From: Planctomycetota bacterium
GTDB taxonomy: Bacteria; Planctomycetota; Phycisphaerae; Sedimentisphaerales; Anaerobacaceae
DNA: 14,403 bases
Assembly (NCBI GenBank): GCA_017885385.1
Contig: JAFNGF010000170.1
Span: forward strand, 1 to 14,403
Direction of reading: 5' to 3'
Each line of letters starts with the position of its first letter. Position 1 is the stretch's first letter. Shown piece after piece: positions 13,741 through 14,403 of this stretch. The position numbers were made by a program, and so were the translations under genes. The notes beneath the pieces are model-generated. The model had not been told where the DNA came from. It did no database searches and was given only the letters and a program-made list of their open reading frames with translations.

Positions 13741-13935
13741 ATGTGGGAAACAGAACGAGATTTTGAGCTCCTGGAAGAGTTGGAACCGCACGATTTAGAA
13801 GATGAAAATCCTGATGATTCCTCGGCCTCTGAATCTGACCCCTCTGACGACGAAAACTCTGAGGAGTACGAATCCGACGACGATTCTGACGACGAAGACG
13901 AAGAGGAAGAAGAGGACGAGGAAGAAGAATATTAG
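13741..13935 (+). CDS. Small extremely acidic low-complexity protein
   Basis: A 64-residue ORF preceded by GAAAGG eight bases before the ATG. The first third (M-W-E-T-E-R-D-F-E-L-L-E-E-L-E-P-H-D-L) could form an amphipathic helix. The rest is almost entirely Asp, Glu and Ser, ending in runs of Glu/Asp and a final Tyr. There is no signal peptide. Such tails occur in nucleic-acid mimics, chaperone-like or metal/cation-binding proteins, but no family is recognised. GAC/GAA/GAG codons are mixed rather than one repeated triplet, which argues against simple microsatellite expansion. A spurious ORF in low-complexity DNA remains possible. Confidence 0.5.
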   Translation: MWETERDFELLEELEPHDLEDENPDDSSASESDPSDDENSEEYESDDDSDDEDEEEEEDEEEEY

Positions 13936-14295
13936 CAACCCTCTGCCTTCGTGAGCCAGCACTCGTAGACGTGGCACCGGCTCCACATAGCGATGGGCAT
14001 CTGCCGAGCAGGGGCGCTGCGCTATCTTACGTCGCGGCGGCCCTGAGAGCGGAATTATAGATAGCGGCAAGTTACCTAACCGGCACATCGAGCAAATACA
14101 AGCTGGAAGCGATAATAGCACGTATTTCTGTGTGGGAGCAGCGACGTCCGGCGGTAGGGTTTCCAGGCGGAACCAGCGTTTGTCATAACCTTTCGCAGGC
14201 CGCGCACGGCGCCTGTGCGAGGGCATGGCGGCTACGCGAGCTTTTCTGTCAATCATATTTCACTTCAATCGTACGTGTTCAGCCAGAGAGAGAAC
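13936..14295. other. Intergenic stretch with no supported gene
   Basis: I looked for protein genes and structured RNAs (RNase P, tmRNA, tRNA) on both strands and found no diagnostic motifs. A small GC-rich palindromic core lies near 14205-14222 (CGCAC..GTGCG). ORFs of 81 codons (+) and 153 codons (-) here lack ribosome sites and family features. Confidence 0.4.
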
Positions 14296-14380
14296 CATCC
14301 CCAATCCGCCCCCGCTCTCCTACAAGGGATGGCTGGCGCGATCGTCTTCGACAAGAAGACGCGGGGGCGGATTGAGGATG
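14296..14380. repeat. 20-bp inverted repeat with an inner hairpin
   Basis: 14296-14315 and 14361-14380 are inverted copies with one mismatch (arm core CAATCCGCCCCCGC). Inside, CGTCTTC (14343-14349) and GAAGACG (14355-14361) form a 7-bp hairpin with a five-base loop that touches the right arm. The whole could fold as one long structured element or be the end of a small mobile unit. Confidence 0.6.
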
Positions 14381-14403
14381 CCACCCGACGTAGGGTATGC
14401 AGG
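14329..14403 (+). CDS. Possible 5' end of a gene leaving the window
   Basis: A frame from ATG 14329 is open to the window edge and reads M-A-G-A-I-V-F-D-K-K-T-R-G-R-I-E-D-A-T-R. The start lies inside the inverted repeat, and the only purine stretch (AAGGG) abuts the ATG, which is too close for a normal ribosome site. Twenty-five codons are too few to judge. Confidence 0.15.
   Translation, partial: MAGAIVFDKKTRGRIEDATRRRVCR

Noticed and set aside
13795..14256. Minus-strand 153-codon ORF with a hydrophobic run
   Set aside because: The F/V-rich stretch is the antisense of the acidic ORF's Asp/Glu codons, and there is no ribosome site.
14130..14375. Plus-strand 81-codon ORF
   Set aside because: No ribosome site or recognisable domain, and it runs into the inverted repeat.

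Overview
The window looks like chromosomal DNA from a planctomycete, probably a Phycisphaerae/Sedimentisphaerales-type lineage and possibly from a metagenome. Three lines of evidence point there: an exopolysaccharide/PEP-CTERM type gene set, sorting tails of the form P-A-P-G-A-I-L-L-G followed by a hydrophobic stretch and R-R-R-R-T-L, and a very large exported beta-propeller protein opening with an A-E-D-W-P-T-F-G-H-D-N motif. The taxonomic call is from memory of family style; no search was run.

Region 1 (1-5583, + strand) is a tight operon. It contains the 3' part of a polyprenyl-phosphate sugar-phosphate transferase with an N-terminal left-handed beta-helix segment, a 1400-residue membrane-anchored TPR protein, and a short LuxR-type HTH regulator that starts one base after the TPR stop. 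In PEP-CTERM/exosortase organisms, sugar transferases and TPR proteins sit in the exopolysaccharide locus, so more of that locus probably lies upstream of the window.

Region 2 (5584-9282, + strand) holds the exported proteins. A long leader carries two tiny ORFs and two GNRA-capped hairpins, one of which contains the Shine-Dalgarno of the following gene. That gene encodes a signal-peptide membrane protein whose reading frame runs through dispersed intergenic-type repeats. Three PEP-CTERM genes follow: a DUF4114-like protein, an unassigned beta-rich protein and a candidate thioester-domain protein. Between the second and third lies a relic of a fourth PEP-CTERM 3' end (L-G-S-L-R-R-R-R-T-L-stop), so the cluster appears to have lost a member. 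Structured hairpins follow several of these genes.

Region 3 (9283-10178) has few genes: dispersed repeats, a Rho-independent terminator, a minus-strand integrase-like C-terminal tail, and the 3' part of a tRNA-Lys(UUU). This looks like one attachment junction of an old integrated element.

Region 4 (10179-14403) contains a 1078-residue exported PQQ-like propeller protein with a coiled coil and an embedded methyltransferase-like domain, a degenerate repeat, a 64-residue extremely acidic ORF, and a non-coding 3' end with a 20-bp inverted repeat. The working picture is a cell-surface/extracellular-matrix neighbourhood (polysaccharide synthesis plus sorted surface proteins) bordered by repeat and integration scars. 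The best candidates for something undescribed are the 5903-6016 leader, the PEP-CTERM relic and thioester candidate, the split-integrase junction, and the propeller/methyltransferase fusion.
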